This document shows, one piece after another, positions 1 through 6,402 of a DNA stretch of 9,130 nucleotides. The notes under the pieces are model-generated. The model was not told where the DNA came from. It worked only from the letters and a program-made list of their open reading frames with translations, and ran no database searches. The DNA is from Clostridiales bacterium (GTDB taxonomy: Bacteria; Bacillota; Clostridia; Oscillospirales; Acutalibacteraceae). Position 1 is the stretch's first letter. The number at the start of each line of letters is the position of its first letter. The position numbers were made by a program, and so were the translations under genes. The stretch covers positions 1-9,130 of the forward strand of contig JAAYWU010000061.1 of the NCBI GenBank assembly GCA_012516295.1, in the 5' to 3' direction.

Positions 1-859
1 GACAAAAGGCCTGCAGGAAAAGTACGGCAAGGACCGGGTATTCGACACCCCGATCTGTGAAAACTCGCTGACGGGCTTTGCCACGGGAGCCGCCATGGCG
101 GGGCTGCGCCCCATCCTGATTCACAGCCGCATGGACTTTCTGATTCTTTCGCTCGACCAGTTGGCGAACCATGCCAGCAAATGGAATTATATGTGCAACG
201 GCAGGCTGCCCATTCCGCTGGGGGTGCGAACCGTCAGCGCGCGCGGGTGGGGTTCCGGCGCGCAGCATTCACAGTGCGTGCAGGGGATGCTGATGAGCGT
301 GCCCGGACTGAAAATTGCCGCGCCCGCCACCCCCTACGACGCAAAAGGGCTGCTGATCGGCAGCATCCGGGACGACAACCCCGTCCTGTTTGTGGAACAC
401 CGCTGGCTGTACAAAACCACGGGCGATGTTCCGGAGACTCTCTATTCCATTCCGCTCGGCAAGGGGGCCATCCGCAGGGCGGGAACCGACATCACGATCG
501 TGGCGGTTTCCTACATGGTGGTGGAAGCCATGAAGGCTGCGGAAAAGCTGGCGGCTCAGAATATTTCAGCGGAAGTGATCGACCTTCGGAGCATTAAGCC
601 GATCGATGAAGCGATCATTCTGGAATCCCTTTCGAAAACCGGGACCCTTCTGGTTACGGATACCGGCAATATCACCGGCGGGGTCGCTTCGGAGGTGGCC
701 GCCATGGTGAGCGAAAAAGGCTTTTCCCTTTTGAAGCACCCCATTGCGCGCGTCTGCTGTCCCGACTGCCCCACCCCGGCCAGCGACATTCTGGAAAAGG
801 CGTACTACCCAGATTCCGACACCATCTGTGCCAGAGCGCTGGAACTGCTGAAGCAGTAA
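1..859 (+). CDS. 2-oxoacid dehydrogenase E1-beta / transketolase C-like subunit, 5' partial
   Basis: The reading frame is open from base 2 and gives 285 residues; about 30-40 N-terminal residues are missing compared with the usual ~325 of E1-beta proteins. The family forms ThDP-dependent alpha/beta enzymes that decarboxylate 2-oxoacids and transfer the resulting two-carbon unit. Visible signatures, numbered on the partial protein: FDTPICEN with the conserved Glu at 20, which in E1-beta contacts the ThDP aminopyrimidine; GSGAQHSQ with the conserved His at 89; LLIGSIRDDNPVLFVEH; and the C-terminal transketolase domain with VIDLRSIKPID and LLVTDTGNITGGV. The alpha partner presumably lies just upstream, outside the window. 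The next gene is a sugar-nucleotide SDR 14 bases away, so a role in making a modified sugar is more likely than central pyruvate metabolism; AviB1/AviB2 of avilamycin synthesis are, from memory, E1-like precedents. The family call is firm and the substrate is unknown. Confidence 0.88.
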   Translation, partial: TKGLQEKYGKDRVFDTPICENSLTGFATGAAMAGLRPILIHSRMDFLILSLDQLANHASKWNYMCNGRLPIPLGVRTVSARGWGSGAQHSQCVQGMLMSVPGLKIAAPATPYDAKGLLIGSIRDDNPVLFVEHRWLYKTTGDVPETLYSIPLGKGAIRRAGTDITIVAVSYMVVEAMKAAEKLAAQNISAEVIDLRSIKPIDEAIILESLSKTGTLLVTDTGNITGGVASEVAAMVSEKGFSLLKHPIARVCCPDCPTPASDILEKAYYPDSDTICARALELLKQ

Positions 860-864
860 GGAGG
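859..864 (+). promoter_or_regulatory. Ribosome binding site fixing a TTG start
   Basis: AGGAGG begins on the last base of the upstream stop codon and ends nine bases before TTG at 874. No ATG lies at a suitable distance, and the TTG frame gives a complete Rossmann N-terminus, so TTG is the start. The overlap with the stop codon suggests translational coupling to the E1-beta-like gene. Confidence 0.85.
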
Positions 865-873
865 GGATTCCGG

Positions 874-1911
874 TTGGACAAAATCATTGAGCAGGACTGC
901 CTGGAATACCTTGACAAAATCGACCTGTCCCCCTTAAAGGGGAAAACCGTTCTCATTACCGGCGCCAACGGGCTGATCGGAACCTACCTCATTTCCCTGC
1001 TGCACCTGGCGAACACGCGCCGGAATCTTGGGGTTGAACTCATCGCGGTCAGCAGAAGCGCCCCCTGCGAAAAACTGCGCGACATCTTCCAAGACCGGTA
1101 TCGGTTCCTGTCCGTAAACCTTGCCGGGGAGGACCTTCCCGCGCTGCCCTGCAAGACGGATTATATCATTCATGGAGCCACCTACGCGCAACCCGGAAAA
1201 TTTCTGGAACATCACGCGGAAACAATCCGCCTGAATACGGCAGTTACGGAAAGCCTGCTGAAGCTTGCCCAGCGCGACCACGCAAAGCTTTTGTTCCTAA
1301 GCTCTTCCGAAATCTACGGGAACCCCGACCCCGCCCACATTCCCACGCCGGAAGACTTTCCCGGGCTCTGCCCCACGGACAACGTGCGGGCGGTATATGC
1401 GGAATCCAAACGGATGGGCGAAACGTTGTGCTACTGCTATCGGGAATTTGAAGGGGTGGAAGCGAAAGCCGCACGGATTTCTATGACGTACGGTCCGGGG
1501 GTCAGCATCCGCGACCAGCGCGTTATGGGGCAGTTTATCAATCAGGCGCTTACCAATCAAAAAATCGAAATGTTGGACGACGGCAGCAAGGAGCGAACTT
1601 TCTGCTATATTGCCGACTGCATGCTCATGCTGCTCAATATCCTGCTGTACGGCAAGGATTTCGTATACAATGTCGGCGGGCGCGACCGGATCAGCATCCG
1701 GAAGCTGGCGCAGGAAATCTGCTCTTTAACCGACAGCACGCTTGTGGTAAAGCCGTCCCGGGAACGCGCCGCCCAAAACATCGAGGTTTCGCCCGACCGG
1801 GTTCAACTAGACATCGGAAAAGTCTGCACCGAGTTCAAACTGGAAACGTTCAAGCCTTTCCGGGAAGGCCTTGCGCGTACCATTGCGTGGAACCGGCAGC
1901 TTTTGGACTAA
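874..1911 (+). CDS. NAD-dependent epimerase/dehydratase, UDP-glucuronate decarboxylase-like extended SDR
   Basis: The 345-residue product is a typical extended short-chain dehydrogenase acting on a nucleotide sugar in the cytoplasm. The Rossmann motif TGANGLIG is at residues 29-36, the catalytic Ser lies in FLSSSEIYG (about 141-149), and YAESK gives Tyr175 and Lys179. The stretch YGPGVSIRDQRVMGQFI followed by DDGSKERTFCYIAD resembles the substrate loop of UDP-glucuronate decarboxylases (UXS/ArnA type), but other epimerases or 4,6-dehydratases share much of it, so the exact reaction is not assigned. It starts at TTG, fixed by AGGAGG, 14 bases after the E1-like gene, with which it is probably co-transcribed. 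A strong terminator follows directly. The pairing suggests that the SDR makes a keto-sugar nucleotide that the ThDP enzyme may modify; that step is inference. Confidence 0.85.
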   Translation: MDKIIEQDCLEYLDKIDLSPLKGKTVLITGANGLIGTYLISLLHLANTRRNLGVELIAVSRSAPCEKLRDIFQDRYRFLSVNLAGEDLPALPCKTDYIIHGATYAQPGKFLEHHAETIRLNTAVTESLLKLAQRDHAKLLFLSSSEIYGNPDPAHIPTPEDFPGLCPTDNVRAVYAESKRMGETLCYCYREFEGVEAKAARISMTYGPGVSIRDQRVMGQFINQALTNQKIEMLDDGSKERTFCYIADCMLMLLNILLYGKDFVYNVGGRDRISIRKLAQEICSLTDSTLVVKPSRERAAQNIEVSPDRVQLDIGKVCTEFKLETFKPFREGLARTIAWNRQLLD

Positions 1912-1913
1912 AC

Positions 1914-1952
1914 AGCGGGAATCCCTGCCCGTAGGGATTCCCGCTTTATATT
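1914..1952 (+). terminator. Rho-independent terminator of the E1-like/SDR unit
   Basis: A perfect 13-bp stem, AGCGGGAATCCCT (1914-1926) pairing with AGGGATTCCCGCT (1933-1945), has a six-base loop and is followed by TTATATTTTG. It begins three bases after the SDR stop codon and separates the left transcription unit from the fucosylation cassette. Confidence 0.9.
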
Positions 1953-2001
1953 TTGTTTCCGGGGCGCCGCGCGAAAACTACACCACACACAAAAACCCCT
2001 G

Positions 2002-2030
2002 TTCACATAATATAATATGATATTTTTAAT
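2002..2030 (+). promoter_or_regulatory. Candidate sigma-A promoter for the fucosyltransferase operon
   Basis: TTCACA (2002-2007) and TTTAAT (2025-2030) are spaced by 17 bases, each one mismatch from consensus, inside an abruptly AT-rich stretch (about 2005-2035). A perfect TATAAT at 2011-2016 lies between them but has no good -35 box. The first pairing would put the transcript start near the ribosome binding site, giving a leader of only about 15 bases; use of TATAAT would give about 30. The region is the only obvious promoter-like sequence before the cassette. Confidence 0.5.
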
Positions 2031-2036
2031 TTTTTC

Positions 2037-2044
2037 GGGGTGAT
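2037..2044 (+). promoter_or_regulatory. Ribosome binding site of fucT1, deciding start at 2052
   Basis: GGGGTGAT matches the GGTGAT end of the Shine-Dalgarno complement and sits seven bases before ATG 2052. An in-frame GTG at 2040 lies inside this site and is therefore not used. The ATG start also aligns the protein with its two paralogues, which begin MTKDRFLLIK and MPNNRFLLIK. Confidence 0.75.
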
Positions 2045-2051
2045 AACAGGC

Positions 2052-3206
2052 ATGTCCAACGACAGATTTTTGCTAATCAAGGCCTGGAGTTACATTTTAT
2101 GGTCGGATGTGGAACATGTTTTAAGCCAGCTTCTGATCGCGGAAATTACAGACCGGATTCCGGTGGTTTACTGGCCGACCCACTGCCTGCACAACGGGTT
2201 CGAGCATACCAACGGATTCGAGCTGTATTTTGAACCCGTTTCCAACTATACAATTTTTGATGTGGCAAAACCGGAGTACACCTTTTACCCACCCGTTTGG
2301 GATGCGGACAATTTACTGATAGACGATCCGAAGCGGGAAACCTGGGTGTACCGGAATCTGGGCGAAATGATGAGCTGCAAAGAAAACGTTCTGGTCGGCG
2401 ACGTCTATTTCGATATGTACAATCTGATTCCGTTCATTAAAAAAGAAAATCCCGCCTACGGCATGACCGTCAACCAGATTTACAACTACCTGTTCAAAAA
2501 ATACATTCGCCTGAAACAGGATGTCGAAGTGGAAATTCAAGGATTTTACAACTCCTGGCTTAGGGAAAACGGGCCCGCTCTTGCGGTGCATGTGTGCGGA
2601 GCGGAAAAAAACAGGGTCTTTCAAATTAAAAGCCGAAGGAAAGAGCGCTATCAATACGCTTCGAAAAGCTATAAAAACGCCAAACAGGAACCCACGCAGA
2701 AAAAAATCAAGGTACCACGTTTTGGCTTTCGAAAATACAAAATCATGCATCCCAACCGGCCTTATCACGATGAAATCAAAAAGTATATCGATAAATACGA
2801 TGTGAAAACCATTTTTCTGGCAACCAACAGCGAGGAAGTTCTGAGCGAGTACCGGAAAAAATACGGCCCCATGGTTGTGGCCACACAGTGCAGCCGGCTT
2901 ACCGGGGAATCGGAAACAGAGTACTTGGACAGCTATATTGTGAAGCGGCGCAGGGGGATCGAAATTCTGAAGGACACCTTCCTTGCTGCGAAATGCGACT
3001 TCTTCATCGGGAGCGATTTTTCCAGCCTGTCCCACGCGGTGACCTTCATCCGCGACTGGCCCGATGAAAACGTGAAGCTCCTCTACTGGGAATACGGCAA
3101 TAGAAAGTATCCGATCAACGTAGCGGTCATCGCCCCGCGCGACCGGAGAGGAATATTCCGGATGGTGGAGGAGTGGCTGGAGAAGCGTTCGGAGCAGCCT
3201 TCCTGA
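2052..3206 (+). CDS. Fucosyltransferase-like protein, NodZ/FUT8 type, paralogue 1 (degenerate motifs)
   Basis: The product has 384 residues and aligns without gaps to fucT2 over its first 186 residues, sharing DRFLLIK, LYFEPVSNYTI, YTFYPP, IPFI, AKCDFFIG and the DWP block. The family resemblance (NodZ/FUT8, GT23) rests on recalled motifs: an N-terminal GCG(F/Y) loop, an HxRR(x)DK donor-binding motif, an FLATN/LLTD strand and a C-terminal DFFIG..S..S motif. Here GCGF is replaced by SYIL (13-16) and HIRGGDK by HVCGAEK (180-186), so the key Arg is Cys182. The third motif (DFFIGSDFSSLS, 316-327) is intact. Against fucT2 it carries an extra block of about 38 residues, rich in Lys and Arg, within 189-236, and a different C-terminal tail (345-384). 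It is the first gene after the candidate promoter. It may be a catalytically impaired partner or a diverged transferase. There is no signal peptide or membrane segment, so it is probably cytoplasmic. Confidence 0.75.
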   Translation: MSNDRFLLIKAWSYILWSDVEHVLSQLLIAEITDRIPVVYWPTHCLHNGFEHTNGFELYFEPVSNYTIFDVAKPEYTFYPPVWDADNLLIDDPKRETWVYRNLGEMMSCKENVLVGDVYFDMYNLIPFIKKENPAYGMTVNQIYNYLFKKYIRLKQDVEVEIQGFYNSWLRENGPALAVHVCGAEKNRVFQIKSRRKERYQYASKSYKNAKQEPTQKKIKVPRFGFRKYKIMHPNRPYHDEIKKYIDKYDVKTIFLATNSEEVLSEYRKKYGPMVVATQCSRLTGESETEYLDSYIVKRRRGIEILKDTFLAAKCDFFIGSDFSSLSHAVTFIRDWPDENVKLLYWEYGNRKYPINVAVIAPRDRRGIFRMVEEWLEKRSEQPS

Positions 3207-3230
3207 ACCGGGCGTCTGTGAGGGAAACGT

Positions 3231-3344
3231 ATGAAATGCAAGCTTTTTAAACCGGAAGGGCCTTTTCCCTTAAAGGGGTTCCGCCGGCCGATCCCGGCCA
3301 AAGCCTCCGGTCTTCAACGAAAGGATGATTTTGACCATGACTAA
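3231..3344 (+). CDS. Possible 37-residue small ORF between fucT1 and fucT2
   Basis: An ATG at 3231 preceded by GAGGG (3220-3224) opens a frame for a short basic, proline-containing peptide beginning MKCKLFKPEGPFPL. Its stop codon TAA at 3342-3344 lies just inside the start of fucT2, which would allow translational coupling. I recognise no family. It may equally be chance in the longest spacer between the three paralogues. Confidence 0.2.
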   Translation: MKCKLFKPEGPFPLKGFRRPIPAKASGLQRKDDFDHD

Positions 3345-4398
3345 GGATCGGTTTTTATTGATAAAGTCTTGGGGCTGTGGTTTCTGGTCGGATGTGGATC
3401 ATGTGATGGGCCAGCTTCTCGCCGCGGAAATCACAAACCGGATTCCGGTCATCTACTGGGGCCCCAACAGCCGGTACGCAGAGTCTTTTCAGTCCAACGC
3501 ATTCGATCTCTATTTTGAACCGGTTTCCAATTATACAATTCAGGACATTGCCTGGCCGCACTACACCTTTTATCCCCCTATGTGGAACTCAAAAAACGTG
3601 ATGATCGAGGATCTGGATAAAATCACGTGGGAACACCGGAACCTTGGGGAGCTGATGACCAGCGACGCAAGCGTTGTGGTAAGCGACGTACACTATTTCG
3701 TCCGCCCCATCATTCCCTTTATCCCAAAGGACCACTGGGCCTACGGGATGACTCCGCACCAGATTTACCGGGGACTCTTTGAAAAATACCTGAAGCTGAA
3801 ACCGGATATCCAAGCGGAAATCGAGGACTTTTACGAAGAGAACCTCAAGGGTTCGGAACCGCTTCTCGGCGTTCACATCCGGGGCGGCGACAAGGTGCGC
3901 GAGGTGGAGAAGCTTTCGCACCTGAACAAACGGTACTACTCGCAGATCGACCGTTTTATCCGCCGGTACGGGATTAATAAGATTCTTCTCCTGACCGATA
4001 CCGAGGATATCCTGAAAAACTTTATCCGGCGCTACGGCTCCATGGTGGTTTACACCGACTGCCGCAGGGGCGAGCTCAACGACACAAAAAACGCCGCTCA
4101 CCTTCAGAATTACAGCGACAAGCGTCGCAAGGGGATTGAAATTATCAAGGATACCTATCTGGGGGCGAAATGCGACTTCTTCATCGGCAACGGCTACTCC
4201 AATGTATCGTACACCGTGAAGCGCCTGAAAGACTGGCCGGAAGACCATATCAAGCTGTTCTTCCGAAATTTGAAGCACGAAAAGCGGCTGTCGAAAAGAA
4301 GGACGAAGAAAGAGTGGCGCCGGCGCGCAGAACTGACGCAGAAGCATAAAAAAGAGTATCCGGAATTTTATGGAGGTGTGAACACCTATGCCGAATAA
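3337..4398 (+). CDS. Putative fucosyltransferase, NodZ/FUT8 (GT23)-like, paralogue 2 (motif-intact copy)
   Basis: The product has 353 residues and is the best candidate for the active enzyme of the triplet, predicted to transfer L-fucose from GDP-fucose made by gmd/fcl. It shows SWGCGFWSD (11-19), resembling the GCGY loop of FUT8; SNAFDLYFEPV (53-63), resembling a NodZ segment; GVHIRGGDKV (178-187) with His180, Arg182, Asp185 and Lys186; ILLLTDTED (216-224); and KCDFFIGNGYSNVS (278-291). The second Arg of the classical HxRR motif is Gly here. ATG 3337 is chosen over ATG 3325 because the AAAGG site (3320-3324) is adjacent to 3325, leaving no spacing, and because MTKDRFLLIK matches the paralogues. 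The C-terminus (309-345) is strongly basic and absent from fucT3. The last 11 bases overlap fucT3, which implies coupling. The acceptor is unknown. The family call is from recalled motifs, without a search. Confidence 0.78.
   Translation: MTKDRFLLIKSWGCGFWSDVDHVMGQLLAAEITNRIPVIYWGPNSRYAESFQSNAFDLYFEPVSNYTIQDIAWPHYTFYPPMWNSKNVMIEDLDKITWEHRNLGELMTSDASVVVSDVHYFVRPIIPFIPKDHWAYGMTPHQIYRGLFEKYLKLKPDIQAEIEDFYEENLKGSEPLLGVHIRGGDKVREVEKLSHLNKRYYSQIDRFIRRYGINKILLLTDTEDILKNFIRRYGSMVVYTDCRRGELNDTKNAAHLQNYSDKRRKGIEIIKDTYLGAKCDFFIGNGYSNVSYTVKRLKDWPEDHIKLFFRNLKHEKRLSKRRTKKEWRRRAELTQKHKKEYPEFYGGVNTYAE
4372..4378 (+). promoter_or_regulatory. Ribosome binding site of fucT3 inside fucT2
   Basis: GGAGGTG lies within the last codons of fucT2, nine bases before ATG 4388. 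The fucT3 start precedes the fucT2 stop, an arrangement typical of translationally coupled genes. Confidence 0.8.
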
Positions 4399-5347
4399 TC
4401 GATTTCTGCTGATAAAGGCGCTGGGGCACAGCATCTGGTCAGATGTGGACCACGCGATCTGCCAGATTTATGCCGCGGAGCTGACCGGAAGAATCCCGGT
4501 TGTCTACTGGGGCATGGAAAGCATGTACAGCGCTTCGCTGAATACCAATTCCTTTGAACTCTTCTTTGAGCCGGTGTCGGAATATACCATTGACGATGTG
4601 GTGCGCACGGATTTCAGCTATTACCCGTCGGTCTGGCGGTACGGAAATGTTCTTGCCGACGACACCGACAAACTGAAAATGCAGGACCGGGATTTAGAAA
4701 GCATGATGGCCAGCGACGCGGACGTTCTGGTCAGCGACGTTTATTATCCCCTGCGGTCCATCATTCCCTGGGCGAAAAGCGACCACTGGTCGTACGGCCT
4801 GACGCCCTGCCAGATTTACCGCAGGCTGTTTCAGAAATATCTGAAGCTGAAGCCCGAAATCAAGCGGGAAATCCAGAAGTTCCACAACGTGAATCCGAAT
4901 TTCCGGGATGAACGGCCGATTTTAGGCGTTCATGTACGCGGAAAGGCGTTGGTAACCGAAGTGGCGCAGCTTTACGACCTGAACGAGCTTTACAAGCCGC
5001 ACATCTGGGAATATATCGTCCGGTATAACGTGCGCCACATCTTTGTAATAACCGATTCCTACAAAATGTTCCGCCAGTATAAAAAGCTGTACGGACACGG
5101 CGACATGATGATTTACCCGGACAGCAAAAAGACTCCTTTCAAGCCCAGAATTCCGACCTGCCTGCTGGACTACCCGAACAAAAGGCACAAGGGCGTGGAG
5201 CTTCAGAAGGACACCATTGAGATCATCAAGGACACATACCTGGCTTCTCAGTGTGATTTCTTCATTGGAAACGGGTATTCCAATCTTTCCAACACCGTCA
5301 TGCGCCTGAAGGACTGGCCGGAAACGAACATCAGGCTCCTGTATTAA
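4388..5347 (+). CDS. Fucosyltransferase-like protein, NodZ/FUT8 type, paralogue 3 (degenerate motifs)
   Basis: The product has 319 residues and is the shortest of the three; it ends right after the conserved DWPETNIRLLY block and lacks the C-terminal tails of the others. It shares RFLLIKAL, IWSDVDH, FFEPVSEYTI, the KYLKLKPEI helix, IFVITDS and QCDFFIGNGYSNLS (288-301) with fucT2. The N-terminal loop reads GHSI instead of GCGF. The donor motif reads HVRGKALV (182-189) instead of HIRGGDKV, so Arg184 is kept but the Asp and Lys become Ala and Leu. A seven-residue tandem duplication sits at 270-283. It overlaps fucT2 by 11 bases and is followed 32 bases later by the kinase-fold gene. It is either a diverged transferase with altered specificity or a non-catalytic partner. 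No export signal is visible. Confidence 0.75.
   Translation: MPNNRFLLIKALGHSIWSDVDHAICQIYAAELTGRIPVVYWGMESMYSASLNTNSFELFFEPVSEYTIDDVVRTDFSYYPSVWRYGNVLADDTDKLKMQDRDLESMMASDADVLVSDVYYPLRSIIPWAKSDHWSYGLTPCQIYRRLFQKYLKLKPEIKREIQKFHNVNPNFRDERPILGVHVRGKALVTEVAQLYDLNELYKPHIWEYIVRYNVRHIFVITDSYKMFRQYKKLYGHGDMMIYPDSKKTPFKPRIPTCLLDYPNKRHKGVELQKDTIEIIKDTYLASQCDFFIGNGYSNLSNTVMRLKDWPETNIRLLY
5195..5236 (+). repeat. Imperfect 21-bp tandem duplication in fucT3
   Basis: The segment encodes VELQKDT followed at once by IEIIKDT. fucT1 and fucT2 each have only one such unit (IEILKDT and IEIIKDT) at the aligned position. The simplest reading is an in-frame duplication in fucT3 followed by divergence. Confidence 0.7.
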
Positions 5348-5379
5348 ACGAGCCGACCTGCTTTGCGAGGTGACGAAAT

Positions 5380-6282
5380 ATGGCTGAAAACCAAATACGA
5401 TATATCCAAACGATTACAAAGTATTATCCCCAGATAAACCTGACCGACCTCCGGTTTAACCAGACGGACGGAAGGCACTGCGATGTTGTTGCGGTCAACG
5501 ACGAAGTCCTGTTCAAATTTTCGCGCTGCGATTGGACAGCTGCCTTCCTAACCAACCAGATTCGGTTCACCGATGTTATCCGCAGCCATGTCACCATGCC
5601 GCTGCCCCGGATGGAACCCCTGGAAACGGGGGCGGCAAAATGCGAGTTCGTGAGGGGCGAACCGCTGTACCGCGATAAAATCCTGCTGATGAGTGAAAGC
5701 GACCAGAACCACATCGCCCGGCAGATTGGCGTTTTCCTGCGCCAGCTTCACGCCATCCCGCTGAAACTGGCAAAGGAAAATTCCATCCTTGAAATTCCGT
5801 ATGACCTGTCAAGAAAAAACGTCCTGTCGGAATTTGAGCAGATTCAGCGGAAGGTGTACCCATACTGCGACAATTACGAACAAAAGCGCATGGCGCGGGT
5901 CTTCGGGCCCGTGCTGGAAAACGAAGATTTCCTGGCCTTTTCTCCGTGTCTGATTCACGCGGGCCTTTCTCCCCGCTGTTTCCTGCATGACAGCAAAACC
6001 AAAAAGATCACCGGGGTACTCGGCTTCGGGTGTGCGGGCATCGGCGACCCCGCCTTCGACTTCGGCACCGCGCTTCAGACCTTCGGGGAAACCTTTGTGA
6101 AGCGGATCGGAAGGTACTACGGCGACCTGTCAAGCCTGATTGACCGGGCAAGGTTCTACGCTGCCTACAACGAGCTGCTCCAGAAAAAGAGCATTGCGGA
6201 CCGAATCACGACGCGCGATTTTTCCGGCTTCCGCTTCGATTTCTCTGCGCCCGACCGGATGCCGTCAGGCGCCCCGATATAA
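5380..6282 (+). CDS. Aminoglycoside-phosphotransferase-fold protein, probable pseudokinase
   Basis: The 300-residue product has the APH/choline-kinase family layout. An N-lobe strand carries Lys46 (VLFKF). The linker region contains CEFVRGEPL (88-96) and IARQIGVFLRQLHAIP (112-127). The C-lobe reads LIHAGLSPRCFLHD (191-204), then GVLGFGCAGIGDPAFDFG (212-229). Family members normally have HGDLSPxN/H and IDFGDAGIGDPxxD. Here the catalytic Asp is Gly195, the metal-binding Asn/His position is Cys200, the DFG-type Asp is Gly215 and the next Asp is Cys218. The alphaC-type Glu appears to be Gln60. The GDPAFDF structural motif is intact and the frame is full-length with a good GAGGTGA site (5367-5373), so this is not simple decay by frameshift. 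ATP-dependent phosphotransfer is unlikely, and a binding or scaffolding role is inferred from the operon with the transferases. It should not be read as an antibiotic-resistance gene. Confidence 0.82.
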   Translation: MAENQIRYIQTITKYYPQINLTDLRFNQTDGRHCDVVAVNDEVLFKFSRCDWTAAFLTNQIRFTDVIRSHVTMPLPRMEPLETGAAKCEFVRGEPLYRDKILLMSESDQNHIARQIGVFLRQLHAIPLKLAKENSILEIPYDLSRKNVLSEFEQIQRKVYPYCDNYEQKRMARVFGPVLENEDFLAFSPCLIHAGLSPRCFLHDSKTKKITGVLGFGCAGIGDPAFDFGTALQTFGETFVKRIGRYYGDLSSLIDRARFYAAYNELLQKKSIADRITTRDFSGFRFDFSAPDRMPSGAPI

Positions 6283-6335
6283 ACCCCGCGCCCCCAGCCC
6301 ATTTCTCCTCACACGGCGGTACTGCTCCACATATG

Positions 6336-6367
6336 ATGTACTACATGCGCACGCTCCAGTGCGCATG
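6336..6367 (+). promoter_or_regulatory. Palindrome plus hairpin in the gmd leader
   Basis: ATGTACTACAT (6336-6346) is an odd-length palindrome overlapping a perfect nine-base stem, CATGCGCAC (6344-6352) with GTGCGCATG (6359-6367), loop GCTCCA. No T-run follows, so it is not a standard terminator. It lies 35 bases before gmd, in the longest gene-free gap (120 bases) between the kinase-fold gene and gmd. It could be an operator, an RNA-processing or stability hairpin, or an attenuating structure. Confidence 0.4.
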
Positions 6368-6402
6368 CGGGACAAAATTATATTTGGGTATAGTGAGGTA
6401 AT

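Noticed and set aside
2040..2051. GTG 2040 as start of fucT1 and ATG 3325 as start of fucT2
   Set aside because: Each falls inside or directly against its own ribosome binding site and would add four residues not shared with fucT3; the starts at 2052 and 3337 align all three N-termini.
3589..4434. Long open frame on the minus strand opposite fucT2 (281 codons), and a similar one opposite fucT1 (2313-3035)
   Set aside because: Both are by-products of codon bias in the + strand genes; the + strand frames have ribosome binding sites and paralogue conservation.
5380..6282. Aminoglycoside-resistance kinase
   Set aside because: The fold matches but the catalytic and metal-binding residues are absent and the genomic setting is sugar-nucleotide metabolism.
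6389..6394. TATAGT as a -10 box for gmd
   Set aside because: It is only eight bases from the ATG and overlaps the ribosome binding site, with no -35 box at the right distance.
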